From positions 1-64,000 of the forward strand of contig DASSMA010000016.1 in NCBI GenBank assembly GCA_035689115.1: DNA of 64,000 nucleotides, in the 5' to 3' direction. The DNA is from JAHFUS01 sp035689115. Its GTDB lineage: Bacteria; Actinomycetota; Acidimicrobiia; Acidimicrobiales; GCA-2861595. Shown here piece by piece: positions 56,508 to 64,000 of the stretch; within the stretch, counting starts at the first letter, position 1, and each line of letters opens with the position of its first letter. The translations under genes and the position numbers were made by a program. The notes under the pieces are model-generated. The model did not search any database, had not been told where the DNA came from, and worked only from the letters and a program-made list of their open reading frames with translations.

Positions 56508-56598
56508 GCGGTCCGCCGGATGCGCCTGTCCCTCGCATCCGGCGGACCGCCGGCGACGGCATGCGGATCGCCGTGCGATTCACGGCGATCCGCATGCC
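56508..56598. terminator. Two adjacent perfect palindromes after whiB7
   Basis: First: a 17-bp perfect stem 56508-56524/56534-56550 (core GTCCGCCGGATGCG) with a 9-nt loop. Second: an 18-bp perfect stem 56558-56575/56581-56598 (core GCATGCGGATCGCCG) with loop CGATT. Only 7 bp separate them. The first can terminate whiB7; the second lies 27 bp before the DUF523 start. Confidence 0.7.
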
Positions 56599-56624
56599 AG
56601 TCCAGGCCGGCCGTAGCGTGGGGC

Positions 56625-57071
56625 GTGCACCAAGGTCCCGCCCGGCCGGCGATCCTGGTGTCGGCGTGCCTGCTGGGCGTGCGCTGCAACCACACCGGCG
56701 GCGCCAGCCCGTCGGCCGCCGTCGCCGCCCTGGCCGGCGGCAACGACCTGGTGCCGGTGTGCCCGGAGGTGGCCGGCGGCCTCCCGATCCCGCGGCCGGC
56801 GGCCGAGCTCCAGCCCGACGGGACGGTGCGCACGGCTGCCGGCGAAGACGTCACCGCCCAGTACCGGCGGGGCGCGGCCGTCGCCGTCGACGCCGCCCGG
56901 GCAGCCGGGGCCACCTCGGCGGTCCTCAAGGCCCGGTCGCCGTCGTGCGGGTCGGCCGAGGTCTACGACGGCACCTTCACCCGCACCCGGGTCGTTGGCG
57001 AGGGCCTCACCGCCCGGGCGCTGCGGGCGGCCGGCGTGGACGTGCGCTCCGAGGAGGACCTGGCCGGCTGA
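56625..57071 (+). CDS. DUF523 family protein
   Basis: A 148-aa protein of the DUF523 family: ILVSACLLGVRCNHTGGASPS (CLLG...C), VPVCPEVAGGLPIPRPAAEL, and ARSPSCGSAEVYDGTFTRTRVVGEGLTARALRAAGV. The conserved cysteines (Cys in SACLLG, VRCN, PVCPE, SPSCG) suggest a metal or iron-sulfur site, as in related 2-thiouracil desulfidase-type proteins. The start is probably GTG 56625. It stands alone between the palindromes and tRNA-Val. Confidence 0.85.
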   Translation: MHQGPARPAILVSACLLGVRCNHTGGASPSAAVAALAGGNDLVPVCPEVAGGLPIPRPAAELQPDGTVRTAAGEDVTAQYRRGAAVAVDAARAAGATSAVLKARSPSCGSAEVYDGTFTRTRVVGEGLTARALRAAGVDVRSEEDLAG

Positions 57072-57125
57072 CCCGGGCAAACGCCGGTCATCCCGCCCGA
57101 CGTCTGACAGGATGGTGGACCCCAG

Positions 57126-57199
57126 GGGCGCTTAGCTCAGCCTGGTAGAGCGCTTCCCTTACAAGGAAGTGGTCGGGGGTTCGAGTCCCTCAGCGCCCA
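57126..57199 (+). tRNA. tRNA-Val(TAC)
   Basis: Cloverleaf with acceptor GGGCGCT/AGCGCCC, D arm GCTC/GAGC, anticodon stem CTTCC/GGAAG around CTTACAA (anticodon TAC), T arm with GGGTTCGAGTCCC and discriminator A. CCA is not encoded. Confidence 0.96.
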
Positions 57200-57514
57200 C
57201 CGCCGCCGGCTGCATGCTCTCGCGAGGACCTGGTTCTGATGCCGCCCCGACAGATGTCCGCAGGGAAGCGACCAACGCACGCTCAGGGATGGATTCCGAC
57301 GGCTCCGACGAAGCTACGCCTTGGTTGCCCCTCCTCGTGCTCGTGGCGATCATTTCGGGCTCCTCGCAGACCGCCCGTTCGCACGCGCCGGAGGGGGAGA
57401 CGCCTCCCGTCTCGTCGATGTCGTCATGGCTCGGCGAGCCGTTCTCGATGAGCAGTCCAAGGGCAGCAGGATCCCCGGCGCGTAACCGGCGGCGGCCGCC
57501 CTGCTTCGGCTGCT
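57200..57514. other. Intergenic region without a supported gene
   Basis: This stretch between tRNA-Val and the tRNA-like gene has lower GC and mixed third-position composition in every frame. Open frames here (for example 57169-57576) read through the tRNA and show no protein-like pattern. It holds one GC-rich patch (57487-57505). No repeat, riboswitch or mobile element was recognised. Confidence 0.6.
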
Positions 57515-57587
57515 TGGTGCGCCCGGAAGGAGTCGACCCCTCATCGTCCCGGGAAAGTGCCGGGTGCTCTCGTTGAGCTACGGGCGC
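57515..57587 (-). tRNA. Aberrant tRNA-like gene, nominal anticodon CTT, CCA encoded
   Basis: On the minus strand it folds completely: acceptor GCGCCCG/CGGGCGC (7 Watson-Crick pairs), T8 A9, D stem GCTC/GAGC, anticodon stem CCCGG/CCGGG, variable loop ACGAT, T stem GAGGG/CCTTC (one GU), discriminator A and encoded CCA. Unusual positions: the D loop has only 5 nt and no GG, the anticodon loop is CACTTTC with A at position 33 instead of T, and the T loop is GTCGACT with G at 54. Nominally it would be tRNA-Lys(CTT). It could be a degenerate tRNA, a specialised reduced tRNA, or a tRNA-like remnant. Confidence 0.55.
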
Positions 57588-57673
57588 CTGTGTTTTGCGC
57601 CACGCTAGGGCATACGTGCCGTTGCGTACAGGGCGCGCGCCCCGCTTGCGGCCGGCGGCGGGCACCATGATCA

Positions 57674-58807
57674 GTGGTGCTCACGCGCCCGGGGTTCGAC
57701 ATCATGAAGACATCGCTGGTCGGGCTGCCCTTCGTGGGCGGGCTCTTCGGGGTCGCCGCCGTCGCGGCCGTCCTGGCTGTCGTCCGCCGGCGGGCCCGGA
57801 TCGGCTGGATGGTCCTGGCAGTGGTGTCGTGCCTGCTGGGCACGGCGGCCACCGTCAACCGCTACTTCGGCTACCTGCCGAACGTGGGGTCGGTGCTCGG
57901 CCAGCGAGCTTCAGACCAGGTGAGCGCCCGGTCGGTACGGGCGCTGCGCCAAAGCCTCGTCAGCGCCGGCCCGGGCGACCAGGCCGTGCCCCTTCCCCTG
58001 CGGGGAAAGGTCGAGCTGGTGAGCATTCCGCCCACGGTGTCGGGCTTCCGGGCGCGGCATGCGCAGGTGTACCTGCCGCCGGCGTGGTTCACCTCTCCGA
58101 GGCCGGCGCTCCCCGTCATCGAACTGCTGCACGGCACGCCCGGCACGCCCGAGGACTGGACGAGGGCCGGCCGAGCCGATGTGGCCGCCGACGCCTTCGC
58201 CGCGACCCGCGGTGGCCGGGCCCCGATCATCGTGATGCCCGATGTCAACGGCGGGTTCACGCGCGACAGCGAATGCGTCGACCGCCCCGGTGACCGGGCG
58301 GAAACCTACCTGACGACCGACGTCCCGCAGTATGCCGTCCAAGCGCTCGGGGCGAACCCCGACCGGCGGGCATGGACCATCGCCGGCAGTTCCGAGGGCG
58401 GGTACTGCGCCGTCGACCTGGGCCTCCGCCACGCCGACCGCTACGCCGCGGTCGTGGATCTCTCGGGTCTGGACCGGCCCACCTACCCGGGCGGGGCCCA
58501 CCGCCTGTTCGCCACCCGCCGGGACCAGCGTGACCACCAGCCGCTCGTCCTGCTGGCCGACCGGACGCCGCCCAGGCAGTTCGCCATGTGGCTCACCGCC
58601 GGGACGGCCGAATCGGGCAACCTGCGGGCGGTCAAGCGGGTGGCGGCGGCCGCCCGCCGGCGGGGTGTCGAGGTCCACCTCACCGTGGTGCCCGGCGGCC
58701 GGCACACGTGGGGCCTGTGGCGGCGGGCGTTCCGCGACCTGCTGCCCGTGGTGGCCGACCGGGCCGGTGTCTCGGGGGTCCAGCCGGCGCGGAGCGGCAC
58801 CACCTAA
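57674..58807 (+). CDS. Membrane-anchored esterase-family alpha/beta hydrolase
   Basis: A 377-aa protein. Two hydrophobic helices at the N-terminus (GLPFVGGLFGVAAVAAVLAVV and IGWMVLAVVSCLLGTAATV) anchor an extracytoplasmic esterase domain related to the Esterase D/antigen 85 family. The oxyanion region is IELLHGTPGTPEDW, the nucleophile elbow is IAGSSEGGYCAVDLGL (Ser at about 240), and the catalytic His lies in VPGGRHTWGLW. Possible starts are GTG 57674, 57677 or ATG 57704. The stop overlaps the convergent KAP gene by 4 bp. Substrate unknown; cell-envelope acyl esters are plausible. Confidence 0.82.
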   Translation: MVLTRPGFDIMKTSLVGLPFVGGLFGVAAVAAVLAVVRRRARIGWMVLAVVSCLLGTAATVNRYFGYLPNVGSVLGQRASDQVSARSVRALRQSLVSAGPGDQAVPLPLRGKVELVSIPPTVSGFRARHAQVYLPPAWFTSPRPALPVIELLHGTPGTPEDWTRAGRADVAADAFAATRGGRAPIIVMPDVNGGFTRDSECVDRPGDRAETYLTTDVPQYAVQALGANPDRRAWTIAGSSEGGYCAVDLGLRHADRYAAVVDLSGLDRPTYPGGAHRLFATRRDQRDHQPLVLLADRTPPRQFAMWLTAGTAESGNLRAVKRVAAAARRRGVEVHLTVVPGGRHTWGLWRRAFRDLLPVVADRAGVSGVQPARSGTT

Positions 58808-61539
58808 GGGGCGGCCTCCTCGGCCACCAGCCGGCCGCCGAGGTGGAACGAGAAGCGCCGGGCGACGTCGGCCAGGTCCGCCAGGTCGGACATCTTGAGG
58901 GCGGCCAGCCGCGGGTGGGCGGCGAGCCACTCGGTGAGGCGATCCACCTCGCCGGCCGGCGCAGCTCCCGTCCGCTTGAGCGCCTGGACGCGCGCCCGCA
59001 GGGTGGCCGGGGCGCCGGCGGCCGGCGGCGCCCCGTCGAGCAGGGCGTCGGCCACGCCCGGGAGCCCGGTGGCGATGGCCAGCAGCAGGAGCAGCCGCTC
59101 GTGCTCGGGCACCCGGCTCGGCGCGGGCGCCGGCCCGTGCCGGGAGATCGACTTCACCAGCTGGTACACGTTCACGAACCGCTGGACGGACCGGGGGGTG
59201 GTGCCCAGCAGCGGTGCCACCTGGTCGACGAACTCGAGCTCGGCCTCGCCCACCGTGAGGGCGGCGGCGGCGAGCCACGGGGGGTCGCCGCCGTCGGTGT
59301 CGAACAGCGAGGCGACGACGTGCTGGAGCTCCGCCTCCTGCCCGGTGGCCTTCTCGTCCTTGTCGAATCGGCCGCCGTCGACGGCAGGTGCCGACCCGCC
59401 AGCAGCGGGCTGGTCGGCGAGCAGGCCGCGGGCCATCCGCAGCCGCATCTCGGGCGAGAGCGGGCGGACCCAGTAGGGGATCTGGAAGATCTTCTCCACG
59501 TAGTCGTCGGGGTCGGCGCCGTCCGTCAGCAGCGCTCCGTAGTGCTCTCGCAACGACCCGGCCAGCCACCGGGTGTCGACGGCGACCACGACGACGAACA
59601 GGGGGAAGGCGAGCAGCAGGTGCACCGCCTGGAGCACCTGGATGACGAGCGGCGTGGGGCAGCGGTCGAGGTCGTCGATGTACAGGACGATGCGGTTGAT
59701 GGCCTCGGCGTCCCCAACCGTCGGCTCGTCGCCGTCCGGGCGCCTCAGCCGCTCGTTCTCCTCCTCGATCACGCCGGAGAGCCGCTCCAGGTCCCGACGC
59801 ACCAGCGCCGGCACGCCGAGGTGCTTGCGGTAGTCGTCGCTCCCCAGCCGCTCAGTGATGAAGTCGTGGAGCACCCGAGCCGGCGTCGTCGCCGCCAGGG
59901 CCTCCTCGGACTCCGCCATCCTTCCGGCGATGGCCTGCTCCCTCGAGGCTGCCTCGGCCAGCTCATCGGTGACGGTGTCGAGCCGCTGCTGGGCCTCGGC
60001 GACCGAGTCGTCGAGCGCCTGGCGACGCTGCTCGGCCTCCTTCGCCAGCGCCTCGCGGGCCGCGTCGATGGCGTCCAACTCGTGCTGGAGGTCGCCCGTT
60101 GCCTTCTTCACGAACGCGGTGAGGCCGGCGAAGGCGGCCGCCACGGTGGTGGCCACGTTCGACACGGCGGGGACGTCGTAGTGGGCCAGCACGAAGCTGA
60201 CCGCCGGGACGAGGACGATGAGCGCAATGGGGGTGACGAGCCGGCTCCGCCGCACGCCGGCGAGGAGCGGGCCGGACCGGCGCAGGACATCGCCCGCCTC
60301 CGACAGGGCGGCAGCCAGGCCGGCCGCCTCGGTGGCCACGGTGCTGACGCCGGCCCGGTCGGCCGCATCCCGCACCTGCTTCTGGAGCGCCGGCGAGGGT
60401 ACCCACGTCCCCTCGGCGCTCTCCCGCTGGCGGCGGGTGAGGTCCTGGACGGCTTCGTCCCGCTGGCGCCGTCGCTGTTCGACCTGGGCCGCCGCCGACT
60501 GGGCCTCGGCTTCGAGCTCGGCCCGCCGCCGGGCGAGGGCCTCGCGCTCCTCGCCGGCTTCCCTGATCCTCCGGACCCAGAACGTCTGGCGCTGGGCCAT
60601 GAGATCCTCGTCCTCGTCGCCCAGCCGCAGGTTCCGGAACAGGTGGTCCAGCAGGCTGGCCCACAGGTCGCCGCCGACGTACTGCCAGGCGTTGAACTCG
60701 ATCTGCACGACGGCCTTGTAGAACGGCAGGTCGCGCTGGGGCCGCGACCGCGTGACGGGGTTGGTGACGAGGGCGTCGATGCGGGCCTGGAGACTGCGCA
60801 GGAAGTAGCTCTTGCCCGACCCCCAGTCGCCGAACAGGCCGACGGCCAGCGGTGGGCTCAGGGTGCGGGAGGCGATGAGGTAGGCGAAGGCCTCGACCTC
60901 GGCCTGGATGCCCACCAGGTCCGTCGGTGGCGGTGCCTCGGGGCGGGGCTTGCGGGGGCGGGCCCGGTCCGGCCGGTAGGTGGGCAGGGAGACCGGCTTC
61001 GGCCAGGGGTGGCGCTTGCGGAGGAAGGCGTCGTAGTCCTCCCCGTCCTTCAGGTAGGCGGGATAGGAGGACACCAGCTCGCCGACGGTAACGCCCCGCT
61101 GGTTCAGCTGACCGCGCACGGAGAGAGCGGCCGGCGTGTCGGTCGCCAGCAAGGCGCCGAAGACGTCGGCGAGTGTGACGAAGTCGGGCTCGGACCGGGA
61201 CTCGGCCCGCTCGGCCCGCTCGAGGATGGTCGCCACGTCGCCCCGCGGTGTCGGGTCGTCGGCGGGCAGGTCCCGGATGGCCGCCACGAGGTCGTCGAGG
61301 CCGAACGGCCGGAGGCCGGCCGGCGCGAACACGGCCCCGGGCGGGACGCCGAAGTGCTCGAGCAGCTGGCGAGGCTCGCTGTCACGCGGGTGGGCGGTGA
61401 GGATGCCCACGAGCAGGTCGAAGGAATCGGCGGTCACCGACCACGGGTCGGTGGCTCCCGATCGCAGCACGGCGCTGGCCCACGCGTTGCGCAGCGCCGT
61501 CTTCGAGGACGCCGACAGCTGGCCCCGGGGCCCGGCCAT
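58804..61539 (-). CDS. KAP-family P-loop NTPase with N-terminal Clp-N-like repeats and two membrane helices
   Basis: A 911-aa protein. Residues 10-155 contain two Clp-N-like repeats (SFDLLVGILTAHPRDSEPRQLLEHFGV and VTLADVFGALLATDTPAALSVRGQL). After a Pro/Arg linker comes the KAP core: Walker A VGLFGDWGSGKSYFLRSL (Lys243), IEFNAWQYVGGDLWASLLDHL, an insertion of coiled coil (322-376), two transmembrane helices (434-452, 460-477) and a second coiled coil (486-550), then Walker B RIVLYIDDLDRC (616-627) and the sensor region VDTRWLAGSLREHYG. KAP NTPases with a membrane insertion occur in phage-defence and signalling settings. The Clp-N part suggests substrate or partner recognition. ATG 61539. Confidence 0.85.
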   Translation of the reverse strand: MAGPRGQLSASSKTALRNAWASAVLRSGATDPWSVTADSFDLLVGILTAHPRDSEPRQLLEHFGVPPGAVFAPAGLRPFGLDDLVAAIRDLPADDPTPRGDVATILERAERAESRSEPDFVTLADVFGALLATDTPAALSVRGQLNQRGVTVGELVSSYPAYLKDGEDYDAFLRKRHPWPKPVSLPTYRPDRARPRKPRPEAPPPTDLVGIQAEVEAFAYLIASRTLSPPLAVGLFGDWGSGKSYFLRSLQARIDALVTNPVTRSRPQRDLPFYKAVVQIEFNAWQYVGGDLWASLLDHLFRNLRLGDEDEDLMAQRQTFWVRRIREAGEEREALARRRAELEAEAQSAAAQVEQRRRQRDEAVQDLTRRQRESAEGTWVPSPALQKQVRDAADRAGVSTVATEAAGLAAALSEAGDVLRRSGPLLAGVRRSRLVTPIALIVLVPAVSFVLAHYDVPAVSNVATTVAAAFAGLTAFVKKATGDLQHELDAIDAAREALAKEAEQRRQALDDSVAEAQQRLDTVTDELAEAASREQAIAGRMAESEEALAATTPARVLHDFITERLGSDDYRKHLGVPALVRRDLERLSGVIEEENERLRRPDGDEPTVGDAEAINRIVLYIDDLDRCPTPLVIQVLQAVHLLLAFPLFVVVVAVDTRWLAGSLREHYGALLTDGADPDDYVEKIFQIPYWVRPLSPEMRLRMARGLLADQPAAGGSAPAVDGGRFDKDEKATGQEAELQHVVASLFDTDGGDPPWLAAAALTVGEAELEFVDQVAPLLGTTPRSVQRFVNVYQLVKSISRHGPAPAPSRVPEHERLLLLLAIATGLPGVADALLDGAPPAAGAPATLRARVQALKRTGAAPAGEVDRLTEWLAAHPRLAALKMSDLADLADVARRFSFHLGGRLVAEEAAP

Positions 61540-61698
61540 CTACGGGCGCGGCGGCGCGGTGGGTTCGGCCACGTGCGGAGGCTACCCATTGGCCGGAATC
61601 GACCGGTGTCTCCGTCCTGCACCAGATACGCCCGACGATGCGGTATCCAGGTACTTGCGGCTCGCAACGGGTCGCTCGGGAGTCCCGGGAGGTCCACG

Positions 61699-63012
61699 AT
61701 GGTGCGTCGGAGGACAGTTCGCCGGATCGCCGCAACGGCGCTCCTCGCCATGGTGGCGCTCCCGCCCGCACCGCCGGCGGGAGCGGTCGCGCCGGACCCC
61801 TCCCAGGACGTGTTCGCCTTCGGCGACGCCGGGTTCTTCGGGTCCACCGGCGGGGTGTCGCTCACCAGGCCGATCGTCGGCATGGCGGCGACGCCGACGG
61901 GGCTCGGCTACTGGGAGGTCGGCACCGACGGGGGCATCTTCGCCTACGGCGACGCCGCCTTCCACGGCTCCACCGGGGCGCTCAGGCTCAACCGGCCGAT
62001 CGTCGGCATGGCCGCCACGCCCACCGGCCAGGGCTACTGGCTGGTGGCCTCCGACGGTGGGATCTTCTCCTTCGGCGACGCCGACTTCGCCGGCTCCACG
62101 GGGGCCATGACGCTGAACCAGCCGATCGTCGGCATGGCCGCCACGCCCAGCGGCCACGGCTACTGGCTGGTGGCCTCCGACGGCGGGGTCTTCTCCTTCG
62201 GTGACGCCACGTTCGCCGGTTCCACCGGGGCGACGTACCTGAACAAGCCGATCGTGGGAATGGCGTCGACGCCCAGCGGCCACGGCTACTGGCTGGTCGC
62301 CTCCGACGGCGGCATCTTCTCCTTCGGGGACGCCACCTTTGCCGGCTCGACCGGGGCGCTGACCCTGAACCAGCCGATCGTCGGCATGGCGGCCACGCCG
62401 ACCGGCAACGGGTACTGGCTGCTGGCCCTGGACGGCGGCGTCTTCGCCTTCGGCGGCGCCGGCTTCCTCGGATCCATCGCCGACCTGGCGTTCCACAAGC
62501 CGGTGGCGGCCATCGTGGCCACGCCCACCGGCAACGGCTACTGGATCGCCGCAACCCACGAGTGCGCCGTCCTCGGGACCACCGCCGACAAGGTCGACCT
62601 CGCCCCTGGCAGCCTCATGAACCTCACCGCCGTGCGCACCGGCAGCCGGGGCTGCATCGACCGCGTCACCTTCGAGTTCGCACTGGACAGTGGCAACAAC
62701 GGCCACATCGCCGTCGAGACGGGCTACCGGAACCCGCCGTTCAGCGGCGCGTCGGGGATGCCGGTGCCCGTCGCCGGCGGCGCCTTCATCCAGGTGCGGG
62801 TCGAGGGCGGGGCGACATACAACGTGGCGGCGAACACCCCCACCTACACCGGCTCGCACGACATCCGGCCCTCGCTGCCGTTCGTCCGCGAGGTTCGCCT
62901 GGTGGACGACTTCGAGCGCAACCTGGTGTGGGTGATCGGGATCGACCGCAAGCGCCCGTTCACCCTCCGCCAGTTCGACGGGCCGGACCGGATCGTCATC
63001 GACATCGGGTAG
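61699..63012 (+). CDS. Secreted GYWLV-repeat protein with AMIN-like C-terminal domain
   Basis: A 437-aa exported protein. Signal peptide: residues 1-29 (RRIAATALLAMVALPPAPPAGA). Residues 35-285 hold tandem 42-residue repeats, consensus GYWLVASDGGIFSFGDATFAG then STGALTLNQPIVGMAATPSG. The array starts with a partial unit (DVFAFGDAGFFG) and ends with the complementary part GYWIAATHE, as expected for ring closure of a six-bladed propeller. Residues 290-437 match the actinobacterial AMIN-like domain (CIDRVTFEFALDSG...DGPDRIVIDIG). ATG 61699 follows GGGAGG at 7 nt. It shares its repeat with the gene at 31677. Confidence 0.87.
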   Translation: MVRRRTVRRIAATALLAMVALPPAPPAGAVAPDPSQDVFAFGDAGFFGSTGGVSLTRPIVGMAATPTGLGYWEVGTDGGIFAYGDAAFHGSTGALRLNRPIVGMAATPTGQGYWLVASDGGIFSFGDADFAGSTGAMTLNQPIVGMAATPSGHGYWLVASDGGVFSFGDATFAGSTGATYLNKPIVGMASTPSGHGYWLVASDGGIFSFGDATFAGSTGALTLNQPIVGMAATPTGNGYWLLALDGGVFAFGGAGFLGSIADLAFHKPVAAIVATPTGNGYWIAATHECAVLGTTADKVDLAPGSLMNLTAVRTGSRGCIDRVTFEFALDSGNNGHIAVETGYRNPPFSGASGMPVPVAGGAFIQVRVEGGATYNVAANTPTYTGSHDIRPSLPFVREVRLVDDFERNLVWVIGIDRKRPFTLRQFDGPDRIVIDIG

Positions 63013-63031
63013 CACCCGTACCAAGTGAGCG

Positions 63032-63054
63032 GAAGGGGCGAGTCGCACCCCTTC
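63032..63054. terminator. Hairpin terminator
   Basis: GAAGGGG (63032-63038) pairs with CCCCTTC (63048-63054), with CGA/TCG pairing inside, about 20 bp after the AMIN-like gene. No T-tract follows, so efficiency is uncertain. The remaining bases to 63154 show no gene. Confidence 0.45.
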
Positions 63055-63154
63055 AGGCCAACGGTCCGGCGACGCGGGCCCTTCGCCTCTGGGTCGCCGG
63101 GGCCCCGTCCGGCTTCATGGCTGTGACACCGACGACGCTGAGGAGGGCGCGGCG

Positions 63155-63565
63155 ATGGCACTGCCGAGGACGCACGGCACCGACTGGACGGTGGCCGCCG
63201 AGCGGGTGTGCGCGTCGACGGCCCACTTGACGATCTTCCTGGCCGCCATGGAGCCGCTCATCCCCGTCGGCGGCCTGGTGGTGCTGGCGCTCATGCGGGT
63301 GACGGTCGGGCGGTCGCCGGGCCTGGTCCGCGACAACATCACCAGGGCGTTCAACTACCAGGTCTTCGCCTGGATCGTCTGCGCCGCTCTCTACGTCAGC
63401 GGGACGTGGGCGCTCGAGGTCGTGGGTGGGGTCCTGGGCGTGCTCTTCGCCGCCGCCGCCACCATGGTGGTGCTTGGCCTGCTGCTCCTGCCGATCGTGG
63501 CCGCCCTGCACGCATCGAAGGCCGAGGAGTTCGAGTACCCGGCCTCGCTCCGCATCCTCCGCTGA
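63155..63565 (+). CDS. DUF4870-like membrane protein
   Basis: A 136-aa protein with three or four hydrophobic helices. The pattern ERVCASTAHLTIFLAAMEPLIPVGGLVVLALMR...VRDNITRAFNYQVFAWI follows DUF4870 (MLCHLSAL...PLIIWL..K..SPFVRxHxxEALNFQI). The usual His after SPFVR is Asp here. The function is unknown. It starts at ATG 63155. Confidence 0.8.
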   Translation: MALPRTHGTDWTVAAERVCASTAHLTIFLAAMEPLIPVGGLVVLALMRVTVGRSPGLVRDNITRAFNYQVFAWIVCAALYVSGTWALEVVGGVLGVLFAAAATMVVLGLLLLPIVAALHASKAEEFEYPASLRILR

Positions 63566-63656
63566 ACGGGGTCGCCGCCGGGCGAAACCGACCTTCGGCC
63601 CTGGAGCGCAGGCGCCCGGCGTGGCTCACTTGTTGCAACGAGCACGAGGTGACGCT

Positions 63657-64000
63657 ATGGCGCGCAAGAGCACTGCCCTGGTGGTGATGGGCGCGCTGGC
63701 CGGCCTGGTGGGGATGGCACTGCTGGCGGGCGGCGCCGTCCTGGTGTGGGCCCACACCACCCAGCGCGACGCCGCCGGGTTCTACACCAGCTCCACCCAG
63801 CGCTTCTCGACCTCGACGGCCGCCCTGCAGGCCGACGTCGACCTCGGGCGGCAGGGCCGCGAGCGCGACTGGGTCCCGTTCGCCGATCTGGCCACCATCC
63901 GGATCCGGGCGGCCAGCACGGCCGAGACGCCGCTGTTCATCGGCATCGGGCGCCGGGCCGACGTCGACCGCTACCTGGCCGGCACCGCCCACGAGCAGCT
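63657..64000 (+). CDS. Membrane protein, incomplete at the window end
   Basis: The first 114 codons of a protein. Residues 7-31 form one transmembrane helix (LVVMGALAGLVGMALLAGGAVLVWA). The following extracytoplasmic part begins TQRDAAGFYTSSTQRFSTSTAALQADVDLG and continues FADLATIRIRAAS...PLFIGIGRRADVDRYLAGTAHEQ. This layout is frequent in uncharacterised actinobacterial membrane proteins. ATG 63657 has GAGGTGA 5 nt upstream. The 3' end lies beyond the window. Confidence 0.75.
   Translation, partial: MARKSTALVVMGALAGLVGMALLAGGAVLVWAHTTQRDAAGFYTSSTQRFSTSTAALQADVDLGRQGRERDWVPFADLATIRIRAASTAETPLFIGIGRRADVDRYLAGTAHEQ

Noticed and set aside
57159..57668. 169-codon minus-strand ORF
   Set aside because: It reads through tRNA-Val in antisense and through the tRNA-like gene; the pattern PVAQREHPALSRDDEGSTPSG is typical of translated tRNA sequence.
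63013..63154. Riboswitch or small gene before the DUF4870-like gene
   Set aside because: Apart from the hairpin at 63032-63054 no conserved structure or coding pattern is visible.

Overview
This 64-kb window is very GC-rich and comes from an actinobacterium. Taxon-informative content points to the class Acidimicrobiia: two WhiB regulators, DUF3107, DUF3090 and SCO1664-family genes, a SigF/RsbW pair, small actinobacterial ribosomal proteins of the bS22 and bL37 type, and two secreted proteins built from GYWLV..DGG repeats that are common in that class. The placement is inferred from gene content, not from a marker phylogeny. Nearly every long reading frame lying opposite another one is a GC-driven shadow.

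Layout. 1-6.8 kb: tRNA-Arg, a secreted subtilase, and a copper pair (CopC-CopD fusion convergent with a multicopper oxidase). 6.9-13.3 kb: a co-directional run of lgt, DUF3107, two ArsA/Get3-type ATPases, an O-methyltransferase, a PHP phosphatase and a PdtaS-type histidine kinase, ending against whiB1, which carries a perfect CRP-type operator. 13.8-16.7 kb: GDPD, a lipid kinase, sigF and rsbW. 16.8-20.5 kb: etfBA, then a structured non-coding segment, a stand-alone reverse transcriptase (RT) and a small hypothetical. 20.5-30.4 kb: a DivIVA-like protein, the SCO1664/DUF3090/phosphomutase trio, a family 5 uracil-DNA glycosylase, DinB, an FrhB-like protein, aminopeptidase N, ferredoxin and xseAB. 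30.5-38.7 kb: phosphoesterase, secreted repeat protein, second M1 aminopeptidase, PfkB kinase and second GDPD. 38.8-48.5 kb: housekeeping genes (bL37, ychF, DUF192, rsmI, AbrB, metG, tatD, RlpA-like, rsmA, ispE, bS22, tRNA-Gln, a shortened glmU, prs). 48.7-57 kb: egtB, antiporter, a PAS-GGDEF-EAL-HATPase fusion, IMPase, and whiB7 behind an attenuator leader. 57-64 kb: tRNA-Val, an aberrant tRNA-like gene, an esterase, a Clp-N/KAP NTPase, a second repeat protein and two membrane proteins, the last cut by the window end.

The most promising unexplained system is at 18.58-20.0 kb. A segment of about 145 nt, bounded by a perfect 13-bp inverted repeat and with non-coding third-position composition, lies directly in front of an RT carrying YSDD at motif C. 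The arrangement resembles a retron or an RNA-templated defence RT, but the retron signature motifs are not visible. Second is a whiB7 leader in which a small ORF overlaps an antiterminator that competes with a strong intrinsic terminator. Third is a dispersed REP-like element with at least five substantial copies and two short ones. Its hairpins are preserved by compensatory changes, every copy sits at the 3' end of a gene, one copy forms the C-terminus of a protein and another supplies the ribosome binding site of tatD.
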